Positions 40,275 to 48,082 of a DNA stretch of 64,000 bases are shown here, in pieces (the stretch's first letter is position 1; every line of letters begins with the position of its first letter). A program made the position numbers and the translations under genes. Origin of the DNA: a virus. The stretch is taken from IMG/VR virus record IMGVR_UViG_3300043395_002432, positions 1 to 64,000 of that record; one strand, given 5' to 3'. The notes beneath the pieces were generated by a model, which was not told the origin of the DNA, searched no databases, and saw only the letters and a program-made list of their open reading frames with translations.

Positions 40275-40526
40275 CTACTCCAGAAAGGGGACGAAGGGGG
40301 CGGCATGCAAAGCCTCGATCCGCATGTCGTCTATCGACATTTCCGTCGTGACCGGACTCGCCAGATCCTGTATCTCCCAATCCCCCGAAGCCTCTACTGC
40401 CCTGGCTCCGTTCAGGAAGGCATCTGGATCGAGCATGCCGATCTGCTTCAGCACCGCTGGGACGTCAGCCGGATCGCATTCAAGCACATGCACGGCGACG
40501 AATTTCAGCCTCACCTCTGTGGGCAT
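40275..40526 (-). CDS. Hypothetical protein, 83 aa
   Basis: Small acidic alpha/beta protein. Its ribosome site GAGGAGGG lies inside the 3' arm of the terminator hairpin that follows thyX, so expression may depend on whether the hairpin folds or transcription reads through. Family not recognised. Confidence 0.6.
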   Translation of the reverse strand: MPTEVRLKFVAVHVLECDPADVPAVLKQIGMLDPDAFLNGARAVEASGDWEIQDLASPVTTEMSIDDMRIEALHAAPFVPFLE

Positions 40527-40530
40527 AGAA

Positions 40531-40566
40531 AACCCTCCTCTTGGGAGAGTAACCCCAAGAGGAGGG
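40531..40566 (-). terminator. Terminator after thyX that covers a ribosome site
   Basis: Minus strand CCCTCCTCTTGGGG pairs with CCCAAGAGGAGGG, followed by TTTTC. The 3' arm is the Shine-Dalgarno sequence of the next gene. Confidence 0.75.
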
Positions 40567-40575
40567 TGGCGTTGC

Positions 40576-41475
40576 TTAGAGAAGGTCGGCCAGGGCCGAC
40601 TCCAGCCCCAAGACCTCCAAGAGATGCCGCCGTTCCGTCACTGAAGCCCCCGCCTCCGTGTCGAGGTTCCGCATGATCGACTTCCGCACGGCGTCGAGCG
40701 CGGCAGGATCGCGCCGCAGGAGGTGCGCCATGTCCTTCAGCACCTCATGCTCCATGCGAGAGAGACGAACCGCCTGCCGAATGTAGTCCTCGAACGCCTC
40801 CGCCAGGATCGGGAAAAGCACCTTGAAGTGCTTGTACATCTCCTCGGCAAGCTCGCGGATCTCTACCTGCGCGTCGTGAGCGAGACGCAAGCGAAGGAAG
40901 TTCATGAGGTTCCAAGTGTCCATCGTGAAGTGGTACACCGTAGAGGAATCGAGCGAGAGCGCCTGCCGTGCCTGCTCCCGAGCCGCTCCCGCGTCGACCA
41001 TGTCGTGGTAGAGTTCCAGCCCGTTGGTGGAATGCTCGAGGAGACGACGGAGGAATTCGTTGCTCACCTCGGCGTCCACCAAGCCCTCGCTCATCTGGCG
41101 GTTCAGGGCGCTCTGCTTGCGGAGGGGGTACGACTTGATCCGCACAGGGAAGCCGTCAGCCGACGCCTCCCCCTTAGGCCGCTTGGTGTACCGGTCGCTA
41201 CGCACGGAGAGGCTCTGCGTCCGGTGCCGCACATGCTGCCGCTCTACCATGACGCTCGTCACGACCTGAAAGTGCATCTGGCCGAACTCGAGCGGCGACG
41301 TGTGCATGTCGCGCACCAAGCGCCGAAGGAGCGCCCGATCCGACGATGCCTTCTTCACTGAAGCCAAGCCCCCTACGGAGTTACGCGCCACTTCCGCCAG
41401 AAGGGCGTCCGTCCCGTAGTGTCCCACCAAGCGAATGGAGCTTCCGTTGGGAAGCGTTACCCAGGTCTCATTCAT
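40576..41475 (-). CDS. thyX: Flavin-dependent thymidylate synthase
   Basis: 299 residues. RHRTQSLSVRS at 83-93 followed by RY is the ThyX signature (RHR...S) that binds FAD and dUMP. The start at 41475 follows GGAGACAGC. The enzyme makes dTMP from dUMP using methylene-tetrahydrofolate and reduced flavin, which helps phage DNA synthesis independent of host ThyA. Confidence 0.9.
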   Translation of the reverse strand: MNETWVTLPNGSSIRLVGHYGTDALLAEVARNSVGGLASVKKASSDRALLRRLVRDMHTSPLEFGQMHFQVVTSVMVERQHVRHRTQSLSVRSDRYTKRPKGEASADGFPVRIKSYPLRKQSALNRQMSEGLVDAEVSNEFLRRLLEHSTNGLELYHDMVDAGAAREQARQALSLDSSTVYHFTMDTWNLMNFLRLRLAHDAQVEIRELAEEMYKHFKVLFPILAEAFEDYIRQAVRLSRMEHEVLKDMAHLLRRDPAALDAVRKSIMRNLDTEAGASVTERRHLLEVLGLESALADLL

Positions 41476-41995
41476 GCTGTCTCCTTGCCTCTTCGAATTG
41501 ATCCCACTTGAAGCGACTCCTCGCCGGAACGAGAAGACCGATCTCGCGTGAGGAGATCGGAATTCGAATTCGTTCATTCACCAAGAGCCACTCGTCCTCT
41601 CTAACCAAGGTGCCTCTGACCTCGAAGGAGTCCATCACACGGTATTCCTCTCCCACCAAGAGGAAGCCTCCGAGCGGCCCCTGCATGTCAAGGACTCTCG
41701 CCGCCGAGATGCCGACGTCGAGGTGTGCGCTCACCAAGAATGCCCGGTGGAGTGCCTCCTCCGCTCGCTCGAGCGTGATCCGGGTCGACACCGGGATCGG
41801 CTCAGGTATCCCGTCCGAGAGTCGCCACACGTCCCGCCGCTCCCCCTCTCCACCAAAGGCCGGAAGGATGGAGATCGTCTCCATCCCCTCCCGCAAGAGG
41901 CGCGGATACACCAAGACCTCTACCTCCCCAAGAGAAGCCGAGATCCGATACCACCAGCCCCGCTGAATACTGCAATGCCAAGAGGCGCGACGCAC
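41468..41995 (-). CDS. Hypothetical protein, about 175 aa
   Basis: Beta-rich protein (GEVEVLVYPRLL, GGFLLVGEEYRVMDSFEV). A palindrome copy (41560) is read in the IRI frame. I prefer GTG at 41995 behind GGGGG to ATG at 42007, which lies inside a hairpin. It overlaps thyX by eight bases. Family not recognised. Confidence 0.55.
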   Translation of the reverse strand: MRRASWHCSIQRGWWYRISASLGEVEVLVYPRLLREGMETISILPAFGGEGERRDVWRLSDGIPEPIPVSTRITLERAEEALHRAFLVSAHLDVGISAARVLDMQGPLGGFLLVGEEYRVMDSFEVRGTLVREDEWLLVNERIRIPISSREIGLLVPARSRFKWDQFEEARRQHE

Positions 41996-41997
41996 GA

Positions 41998-42019
41998 AAG
42001 CCCCCATTCCTGGGGGCTT
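41998..42019 (-). terminator. Hairpin after the DUF1257 gene
   Basis: Minus strand AAGCCCCC-AGGAAT-GGGGGCTT followed by TCGTG. Weak U tract, so partial readthrough into the next gene is likely. Confidence 0.45.
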
Positions 42020-42038
42020 CTAACACGCCGAGGGCGGG

Positions 42039-42482
42039 CTACGAGTAGCGAGAGCAGACGAGCTGGATGCGACCGTCAGGCAGCACGGTCTTCTCGACCC
42101 CGTACCCCTCCGCAATCGCGGACTCCATCGTCAGCTCCTCGGCGTAGGTCGCGAGGGTCTGACGAAGCCAGTCCGTGTTATGGAACGCCCCGTCATGGTC
42201 GGGGACGTGCGGCACCCAGTGGGTGACCCCGTCCGTCACGACCCGCTCGAAGCCGACGTCGTTGTAGCCCCCAGGCGACGTCACCACGACACCCCTCCCA
42301 TGCTGCGACCCAGCCAGCACCAAGTGGGCGCGCTGCGTCTCATGGCGGTAGCCCTTGAGGTTCGTGCCGTTCTCAAAATAGAGCAGATCCTGCTCGCGGA
42401 TCTTGAGCGTTGCGGCGAGCGCCTTCTTCAGCAGGCGCAGGTTCGTGATCTGGGGACACTTGATAGGGGTGTAGGCTGACAT
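42039..42482 (-). CDS. DUF1257 / Ycf35-like protein
   Basis: 147 residues. The N-terminus MSAYTPIKCPQITNLRLLKKAL and the C-terminal pattern WLRQTLATYAEELTMESA plus GYGVEKT match the DUF1257 family known from chloroplasts (Ycf35) and bacteria. Function of the family is unknown. It commonly travels with DUF2997 and a Ycf46-type AAA ATPase, all three of which are present here. Confidence 0.65.
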   Translation of the reverse strand: MSAYTPIKCPQITNLRLLKKALAATLKIREQDLLYFENGTNLKGYRHETQRAHLVLAGSQHGRGVVVTSPGGYNDVGFERVVTDGVTHWVPHVPDHDGAFHNTDWLRQTLATYAEELTMESAIAEGYGVEKTVLPDGRIQLVCSRYS

Positions 42483-42510
42483 TTGAACTCCTGAGGTGAG
42501 GTTGGGAAGA

Positions 42511-42762
42511 TCAGCGACCCGCGCCGACCATGCCGAGGATGATCGACTCCTGCTCGTCGTCCTTCTGCTCGACGGCGACGCCTCGGGGCAGAAGCCCACC
42601 AATGACGCCCTCGACGAGCGCCACGCAGCCAGCACCACCGGGGCCACCAGCGGTGACCTCGGCGCTCACAGCGATCTTCTGCGGGCCACCCTTGAGGTCG
42701 TTCTTGTAGCGGCTCCCGATCTCGAAAGCCGAGGGATCGATGATCACGGTCACTTGTTGCAT
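42511..42762 (-). CDS. DUF2997-like small protein
   Basis: 83 residues. The first strand QQVTVIIDPS and the later VSAEVTAGGPGGAGC then VEGVIGGLL fit the small DUF2997 family (beta strand, Gly-rich turn with Cys, helix). It sits directly between the DUF1257 and radical-SAM genes. Family function unknown. Confidence 0.55.
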   Translation of the reverse strand: MQQVTVIIDPSAFEIGSRYKNDLKGGPQKIAVSAEVTAGGPGGAGCVALVEGVIGGLLPRGVAVEQKDDEQESIILGMVGAGR

Positions 42763-42763
42763 T

Positions 42764-43339
42764 TTACACTCCTTGTCGTGAGAACATATTCAGCATTCTC
42801 TGGGAAGGGAACCCCAGAAATGTCACGGAACCGTCCGGGGCGATCTGGATCTCCGTCCCCCGCTGAGCGAAGTCGAATTCGCTGAAGCGGTTAGTGAGGT
42901 GGTGAAATTGCTGGTTGGCGGAACCAGCCATGCGGACGGTCTCTGGCTGACGCAGGTCGAACGGCCCGTCGATCAGCGTGTCCACCAAGCCCTCCCCCTC
43001 GATCTGGCACCAAAGGGGGCGCTTGAGGAGGAAGGATCGCGTGCGGCCCGAGTAGAGAATGACGCTCTCCACTCGGGGGCGAGCCACGCGCAGGAACTCG
43101 AGCAGCTCAGGGAGCTGATCTGTGGGTTCCCCCCCCGAGATCGTGAGGTGCGTGCTGACGCTCAGCACCTCACGAACGAGCGCCTCAGGGGTGAAGTGTC
43201 GCACCAACACCCCAGCGGGGCTGTGGGTGTGGGGATTGAAGCACCCTGGGCAGCCAATGCTGCACCCCGCCGTGTGCAGGACAGCTCGCAGCCCAGGGCC
43301 GTCGACTCTCGACGGTACGATCTCTCCGTAGATCCTCAC
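42764..43339 (-). CDS. Radical SAM protein, NrdG-like single-cluster type
   Basis: 191 residues. CSIGCPGC (26-33) gives the CxxxCxxC that binds the 4Fe-4S cluster, and SGGEPTDQ is the SAM-binding GGE motif. The GTG start at 43339 follows GGAGGTAGG. It resembles activating enzymes such as NrdG, but no class III reductase is visible, so its partner may be within this cluster. Confidence 0.7.
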   Translation of the reverse strand: MRIYGEIVPSRVDGPGLRAVLHTAGCSIGCPGCFNPHTHSPAGVLVRHFTPEALVREVLSVSTHLTISGGEPTDQLPELLEFLRVARPRVESVILYSGRTRSFLLKRPLWCQIEGEGLVDTLIDGPFDLRQPETVRMAGSANQQFHHLTNRFSEFDFAQRGTEIQIAPDGSVTFLGFPSQRMLNMFSRQGV

Positions 43340-43357
43340 CCTACCTCCAGCCCCTCT

Positions 43358-43405
43358 AAGATAGGCACCGACGCGGGTTTGTCCGCGCCTTGACACGATC
43401 CTGAC
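43358..43405 (-). promoter_or_regulatory. Promoter of the radical SAM operon, short spacing
   Basis: Minus strand GTCAGGATCGTGTCAAG (43389-43405), 24 nt, CTATCTT (43358-43364). The spacing is about one helical turn shorter than usual. Confidence 0.5.
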
Positions 43406-43408
43406 AAT

Positions 43409-45211
43409 TCAGGCGTCGAAGTCGTCGCTCTGATACGAGATCAGGGGAGAGAGCGGCGCGGGCGAAGGCTTCACAACCTCCAGCGAGCGAGCCAGACGCG
43501 CCCGATCCCGACCGAACGCCTGCATTGCCTTGATCTGATCGCCCATAGTCTTCGAGAGCGGGCGTGTCGCGTTGGCCGCTTGTGTTAGATCCGCCACCGT
43601 CAGATCCCGCATGCCGTCGTCAAAGGCGATCAGCACGGCTTCCTGCACCACGCCCTCGATCTCAGCACCAGAGAAGCCCTCGGTCGCCTCGAGGATCTGC
43701 CCCACCGAATTCGAATTCGTGATCGCGTCAGGATTGCGTCCCGTCTTCCGAATGTGAATCCCGAGGATCTCCTTTCGCTCGTCCGCGTTAGGGAGGTCGA
43801 CGAAGAAGATCTCGTCGAAGCGCCCCTTTCGCAGCAGCTCAGGCGGGAGCTTGCTGATATCGTTCGCCGTCGCCATGACGAACACAGGATCGCGCTTGTC
43901 ATTCATCCATGACAGGATCGTCCCCATTACACGCGACATCGTCCCGCCGTCCGACGACCCGCTGGAGGCGGCACCGCTCAGCCCCTTCTCGATCTCGTCG
44001 AGCCAGAGAACGCAAGGGGAAAGCTTCTCAGCGAGAGCCAGGGTCTTGCGGGTGTTTTCCTCGGAAGCCCCCACAAGCCCAGCGAAAAGCTGGCCCATGT
44101 CGAGGCGGAGACACGGCACCTCGAGGAGCGACGCGACGGCTGCGACGGAGGCGCTCTTGCCCGTTCCCGGTACACCAAGCATCAGCACCCCCTTCGGAGC
44201 CTTTACGCCGAACTTGAGCGCCTCGGGCGAGAACGCACGCTTTCTGATCCCGATCCACCGCTTGAATTCCCCCATGCCCCCGATCTCGGCCATCGGCTTC
44301 GGCGGGTAGAATGTGAGCATTCCGCCCTTCGAGATGGACTCGACCTTCGCCTTCGTGACCTCCGCGATCAGCTCCTTTGAGGGGTCTTCCGTCGCATTGC
44401 GGATCGCAATGCTGACGAAGTTCCGCATCTCCACAAGGGAGAGACCCTTGCATGCCGTCACCAATGCCGCGAGCTTGTCGGGTGCCTCGTAGGGAATGAC
44501 GACCGGGGACGTCGCCTTCGACTGGCGAAGGAGGCTGCTAAGCTGCTTGCGAAGCTCATCTGCCCCCGGCGTCCCAGGCTGAATGCGGAGCGCGTCAATG
44601 TCCAGCCCAGGGATTGACGCCTGCGTCTTAGCGTCGAGGAAGATCAGCGTCAGCCCCTGCGCCCGAAGCCGGAAGGTGAGGTCGCGCAATGCCCGCGCCT
44701 CTACCGCATGCTCCGCGACGTATCGCCAAGCGTCGAGAAACACGATCCATGGCATGCTGTTCTTGCCATAGCCCCGGAAGTCGAAAACGTCCCCGCTGGG
44801 CGACTCCTTCTCCTTGAGCGGCCCCTTGCTGATCAGGTTCGTCAGCGCGACGTCAATGTGGCCGAGGGCAGCCGCCAACTGGCGGATCGGCGCGTTGTTG
44901 AACAGCGCCGGGTTTTTGTACTGAACGACACGCTTGGTGGCGTCCGATTCCGAGATGCTCTCGGCCTTCATGATCGAGTGAGCCTCCACGGCGATCTCCG
45001 CATAGCTCCTCGCCTGCTGGAAGCCTTTGGTGGCAGTCCAGATCCAGAAGTCACGCCCCGTACCGAGGGCGGCGAGGCGGAGATCGCTGAGGTAGCGCAC
45101 CTCCTCTCGGGTCTCGACGCACACCATGCCGACGCGTGAGGCGAGGACAGCCTCGAGGTCGGCGGGAAGGAATCGAACCGGCGCATTAGGCTCGGCTTGC
45201 TGAATGCTCAT
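43409..45211 (-). CDS. AAA+ ATPase, Ycf46-like
   Basis: 600 residues. The N-terminal domain (VCVETREEVRYLSDLRLAA, about 31-49; FLDAWRYV near 158) is the Ycf46 type. The AAA+ module has Walker A GVPGTGKS (346-353), Walker B VLWLDEIE (401-408), a sensor MATAND and KGRFDEIF with the arginine finger. A palindrome copy is read as TNSNS. It likely remodels a partner protein. GGAGCATTCAA before the ATG, and a promoter directly upstream. Confidence 0.75.
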   Translation of the reverse strand: MSIQQAEPNAPVRFLPADLEAVLASRVGMVCVETREEVRYLSDLRLAALGTGRDFWIWTATKGFQQARSYAEIAVEAHSIMKAESISESDATKRVVQYKNPALFNNAPIRQLAAALGHIDVALTNLISKGPLKEKESPSGDVFDFRGYGKNSMPWIVFLDAWRYVAEHAVEARALRDLTFRLRAQGLTLIFLDAKTQASIPGLDIDALRIQPGTPGADELRKQLSSLLRQSKATSPVVIPYEAPDKLAALVTACKGLSLVEMRNFVSIAIRNATEDPSKELIAEVTKAKVESISKGGMLTFYPPKPMAEIGGMGEFKRWIGIRKRAFSPEALKFGVKAPKGVLMLGVPGTGKSASVAAVASLLEVPCLRLDMGQLFAGLVGASEENTRKTLALAEKLSPCVLWLDEIEKGLSGAASSGSSDGGTMSRVMGTILSWMNDKRDPVFVMATANDISKLPPELLRKGRFDEIFFVDLPNADERKEILGIHIRKTGRNPDAITNSNSVGQILEATEGFSGAEIEGVVQEAVLIAFDDGMRDLTVADLTQAANATRPLSKTMGDQIKAMQAFGRDRARLARSLEVVKPSPAPLSPLISYQSDDFDA

Positions 45212-45229
45212 TTGAATGCTCCGTCGCTG

Positions 45230-45274
45230 AAGTTAGGATCAGCCCCGACCATTCGTCGCTAAGAACGTGTCAAG
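45230..45274 (-). promoter_or_regulatory. Promoter-like element, flipped orientation
   Basis: Minus strand TTGACACGTTCTTAGCG, 20 nt, CTAACTT (45230-45236), 18 nt before the ATG at 45211. Confidence 0.5.
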
Positions 45275-45289
45275 GCGAAGTCGAATTCG

Positions 45290-45835
45290 TCAGATCTCTC
45301 CCAGGGGACGCTCCCCCGAGATTGGCTGCCAGTCACCAAGATCGAGGGTCTCCTCCGTGAGCGCGGGAAGGACGACCTGGGGGCGTGCCTCCTCGACCAC
45401 CAAGACCTCGTCGTCCCCGGACTCCACTTGGTGCGGTATCGCGGCGTCGAAGCCGATCTGCTCCTCTTGGGGGGTGCGCGCTCGAGCGATCCGCAGCTTG
45501 GTGGCTTGGTTCTCATTCCGCTGCGCGACTCGCTCCCGCTCCCGCAACGCGAGCAGCTTGGGGATCGCCAGTGAAGCCCCTGGAGCGATCTGGTAGCCAC
45601 ACGCGCACCGGTACGACGCACGAAGCGCCTTCAGGACGCTCCGCTCAGCCTCCGTTAGATCCACGCGGGCCAGGGCGACCTTGCAACGAGGACACGAGGG
45701 GGCGTCCCGACGCGGCTCGAGGGCAGGGATCTGCATTAGGCCCGACATGGGCCGCAGCGGCTGCTCTGCCACACCAGCCCGAGAAGGCGCAGTGGTCGCA
45801 GGAAGCGGATCGTCTTTAGCTACCCTGAACGCCAT
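45290..45835 (-). CDS. Zinc-ribbon protein, 181 aa
   Basis: CPRC and CACGY (about 49-80) form a zinc ribbon between a disordered N-terminus and a helical basic region (LRERERVAQRNENQATKLR). Acidic Val/Glu-rich tail. It overlaps the SWIM-domain gene upstream by 20 bases. A nucleic-acid-linked function is plausible. Confidence 0.6.
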   Translation of the reverse strand: MAFRVAKDDPLPATTAPSRAGVAEQPLRPMSGLMQIPALEPRRDAPSCPRCKVALARVDLTEAERSVLKALRASYRCACGYQIAPGASLAIPKLLALRERERVAQRNENQATKLRIARARTPQEEQIGFDAAIPHQVESGDDEVLVVEEARPQVVLPALTEETLDLGDWQPISGERPLGEI

Positions 45836-46184
45836 TCGGCACCTCCGCAGCCGCCGCCGAGACCTCGACCTCGGCTGGGCCGACGTACCGCTGGAGGACA
45901 GCGGCCACGTGCTTGCACGGGCCAGACGTCTGCCCATGATCGGCGCAGGTACACTGGAAGAACGGCACCTTGAGGTCGATCAAGACCTCGTAGTGAGAGA
46001 CGTCCCACTTCGAGTGAGACTCGACTCGCGCCTGAATGACGCGGCACTTCCGCGCCGTCGCCCTCATGACGTTGAGCTTCTTGGCCCGGTTCAGCCGAGC
46101 CTGATCCGCCTGCCCGAGCAGGTTCCTCGCGCTGACCTTGGACTCCTCCAGGGTCAGCCCCTTCTCCTCGATGTCCGTGTTCAT
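45816..46184 (-). CDS. SWIM zinc-finger protein, 122 aa
   Basis: CTC...CKH at 78-92 gives the CxC-xn-CxH SWIM motif; the rest is a short helical N-terminus. SWIM domains bind DNA or proteins and are found in transposases and Rad51-associated factors. The ATG lies only 6 nt after the CTATCTT box, so the transcript may be leaderless. Confidence 0.7.
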   Translation of the reverse strand: MNTDIEEKGLTLEESKVSARNLLGQADQARLNRAKKLNVMRATARKCRVIQARVESHSKWDVSHYEVLIDLKVPFFQCTCADHGQTSGPCKHVAAVLQRYVGPAEVEVSAAAAEVPNGVQGS

Positions 46185-46190
46185 GCCCCC

Positions 46191-46250
46191 AAGATAGGGA
46201 CGAGCGCCGAGAGGAGGAGGGGGTCTCGGGGGGCTTAGCATGTTCTTGAC
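46191..46250 (-). promoter_or_regulatory. Promoter of the SWIM gene
   Basis: Minus strand GTCAAGAACATGCTAAG (46234-46250), 36 nt, CTATCTT (46191-46197), 6 nt before the ATG. Confidence 0.65.
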
Positions 46251-46254
46251 ACAA

Positions 46255-46872
46255 TCATGTAGCTGGCTTGAGCGGGGCCAGCGCAAGAAGCTCGACGTCG
46301 AACCAGCCTCGTACTTGGTGCGGAATGGAGCCGATCAGGAGCGTTCCCGATCCGTCGCCCTCCAGGGTGAGGATCGTCTTCTTGCCGAAGAGATCCCGCT
46401 GGAGGGGCTGCTGGAGCTTCACCCGCTGCTTGTACTGCATGGTGACCTCCACCTCCCCCTTTGCCTGAATGAATCCGTAGAGGTGCGCCTCCTCGGCCCA
46501 CATGAAGCCATGAAAGGGAGCAATGGGCCGACCGGCACGAAAGGAGACGTACCGCCAGACACGATACGAGTAGACGCGGGCCTTCCGCAGAAGGGTCGCC
46601 ACCAAGAAGCCCCACCAATGCTCAGCACTCGGACGGAGCGTCGGAGGTCTTGGTGGCGACGTCCAGCCATTCGGAAAGAAGGAGGAGACGATCCCCCATG
46701 CCTCGGGATCGTCCTCCCAAGCCGGATCTCGACCCAGGCTGTTCACCACTGCGGCGATCTCGCGCTCGATCTCCTCCGCCTCGGCAGGAGAGAATTGCGC
46801 CTGCTGCACCAATGCGGCCAGAAGATCCGCGTCAGGAGCAAACTTCGACGGCTGAGGAGGGGACTGGCTCAT
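46255..46872 (-). CDS. Hypothetical protein, 205 aa
   Basis: Trp/Pro-rich middle (EAWGIVSSFFPNGWTSPPRPP) and a beta-rich C-terminus with GDGSGTLLIGSIPHQVRGWF. The start was taken at 46872 behind GAGGGGGC, though the spacing is long. Family not recognised. Confidence 0.55.
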   Translation of the reverse strand: MSQSPPQPSKFAPDADLLAALVQQAQFSPAEAEEIEREIAAVVNSLGRDPAWEDDPEAWGIVSSFFPNGWTSPPRPPTLRPSAEHWWGFLVATLLRKARVYSYRVWRYVSFRAGRPIAPFHGFMWAEEAHLYGFIQAKGEVEVTMQYKQRVKLQQPLQRDLFGKKTILTLEGDGSGTLLIGSIPHQVRGWFDVELLALAPLKPAT

Positions 46873-46879
46873 GCATGCA

Positions 46880-47308
46880 TTATGCCCCCTCTGCACCAAA
46901 GGGGCGAGCGAGAGCTTCATGCGCTTGGTGCAGCAAGTCCGCGATCTTGGACGTGTCCAACCACGGGGAAGGCTTCTCCGTCAAGATCTGCCACGGCTGA
47001 TCGTCGGACTCAGACGTCGCACCAAACTCGATCACGCTGCTCCCGTCAGAAATTCGCAGCAGACTCGAATCAATCCAAAGCCCCACGCCGTCCGAAAGAA
47101 CGAAGTCGATCTCGTTCTCCGAACGAATCTCCACCAAGCCAAGCGGTAGCTCAAGGTGCTTCGGGTATGAAGCTCTGCGCTGTGTTCGAGCGTAGAGCCG
47201 CGCCACGGTAAGGCCAGCAGTGCGAAGACCTCGGAGATTCTTCATCATCTCCGCAAAGACCCTTCGCACCTGATTTTCAGGGATCAGACACAGCGACATC
47301 GTAGACAT
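46880..47308 (-). CDS. Hypothetical protein, 142 aa
   Basis: Alpha/beta protein with VEIRSENEIDFVLSDGVGLW in the centre. GAGGAGTGC before the ATG. Probably an operon with the next gene. Family not recognised. Confidence 0.6.
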   Translation of the reverse strand: MSTMSLCLIPENQVRRVFAEMMKNLRGLRTAGLTVARLYARTQRRASYPKHLELPLGLVEIRSENEIDFVLSDGVGLWIDSSLLRISDGSSVIEFGATSESDDQPWQILTEKPSPWLDTSKIADLLHQAHEALARPFGAEGA

Positions 47309-47328
47309 GCACTCCTCGGTTCACCAAG

Positions 47329-47383
47329 AAGTACACACCAAGCGCACGCGACCTCACTCGAACCCTGTAAAGAATGTGCTAAG
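47329..47383 (-). promoter_or_regulatory. Weak promoter-like element
   Basis: Minus strand TTAGCACATTCTTTACAG, about 31 nt, GTACTT. Both parts are present but degenerate. Confidence 0.35.
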
Positions 47384-47385
47384 AG

Positions 47386-48054
47386 CTATCCGAGCCGTTG
47401 ACCGCTCTGGTACACCAGACGGTACGCATGCTGGAGCCGAGAGAAGGCGAAGGCGGTCGCCTCAGCGTTCGGGATGTACGCGAAGCCACGCTCAATGCCA
47501 AGCTCTACCCCGTCCTCCGCCAGCCAGAAGACCTCAGGGGGGAACTTCGCCGTCCACGGCTCACTGCAGCCCCGAGGGAAGAACTCCGTGCTGAAGTCCA
47601 CCAAGAAGGGATCAGCACCGACAGGAATGACCGCATTCCAGATATGGATCTCGGGAAGATCCGTGTCCGCCACAACGCTCCGATTCAGCGCGTCCTTTTG
47701 CCAATCAGGATTCCATTCGTACCCGAACGCGTTGATCTTGGCTTCAGCGTCGTCATTGATCCGCCAACAGACCGTGCCAGCCTGCGAAAGAACGCGAACC
47801 CCAAGCTCCTGACCCGCACGAATCGCAGCCAACGCATGCCAGAGACAGCGGCCAGGGGCGTCAGGAGCGAACCCCCGCATCTCCGCAATGCGCCTTAGGT
47901 GCTTCCGCTGCCGATCCTTCAGCAGCATTCGCTGCTCCCGAGAGAAGGAAACCGACCCGACGACGGAGGGGTGCCGCGTAGATCCCTCGGGAGGATAGAG
48001 GTTGTTCTGATTCTGCCAGCCCTGAGGGGTGACGCTCCGAATGAAGTCCTGCAA
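47386..48054 (-). CDS. Possible transglutaminase-like cysteine protein
   Basis: 222 residues. GRCLWHALAAI supplies a Cys at a helix start, and EIHIWNAV and FLVDFS place His and Asp in the order of transglutaminase/papain-like triads. A TTG start with AGGAG. Activity is inferred from motif order only. It could modify or cleave host proteins. Confidence 0.45.
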   Translation of the reverse strand: MQDFIRSVTPQGWQNQNNLYPPEGSTRHPSVVGSVSFSREQRMLLKDRQRKHLRRIAEMRGFAPDAPGRCLWHALAAIRAGQELGVRVLSQAGTVCWRINDDAEAKINAFGYEWNPDWQKDALNRSVVADTDLPEIHIWNAVIPVGADPFLVDFSTEFFPRGCSEPWTAKFPPEVFWLAEDGVELGIERGFAYIPNAEATAFAFSRLQHAYRLVYQSGQRLG

Positions 48055-48082
48055 ACGCTCTCCTGAGCGAAGTCGAATTCGC

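Noticed and set aside
43409-45211. FtsH or Lon-type protease
   Set aside because: The AAA module is similar, but there is no HExxH zinc site or Ser-Lys dyad. The N-terminal domain fits Ycf46.
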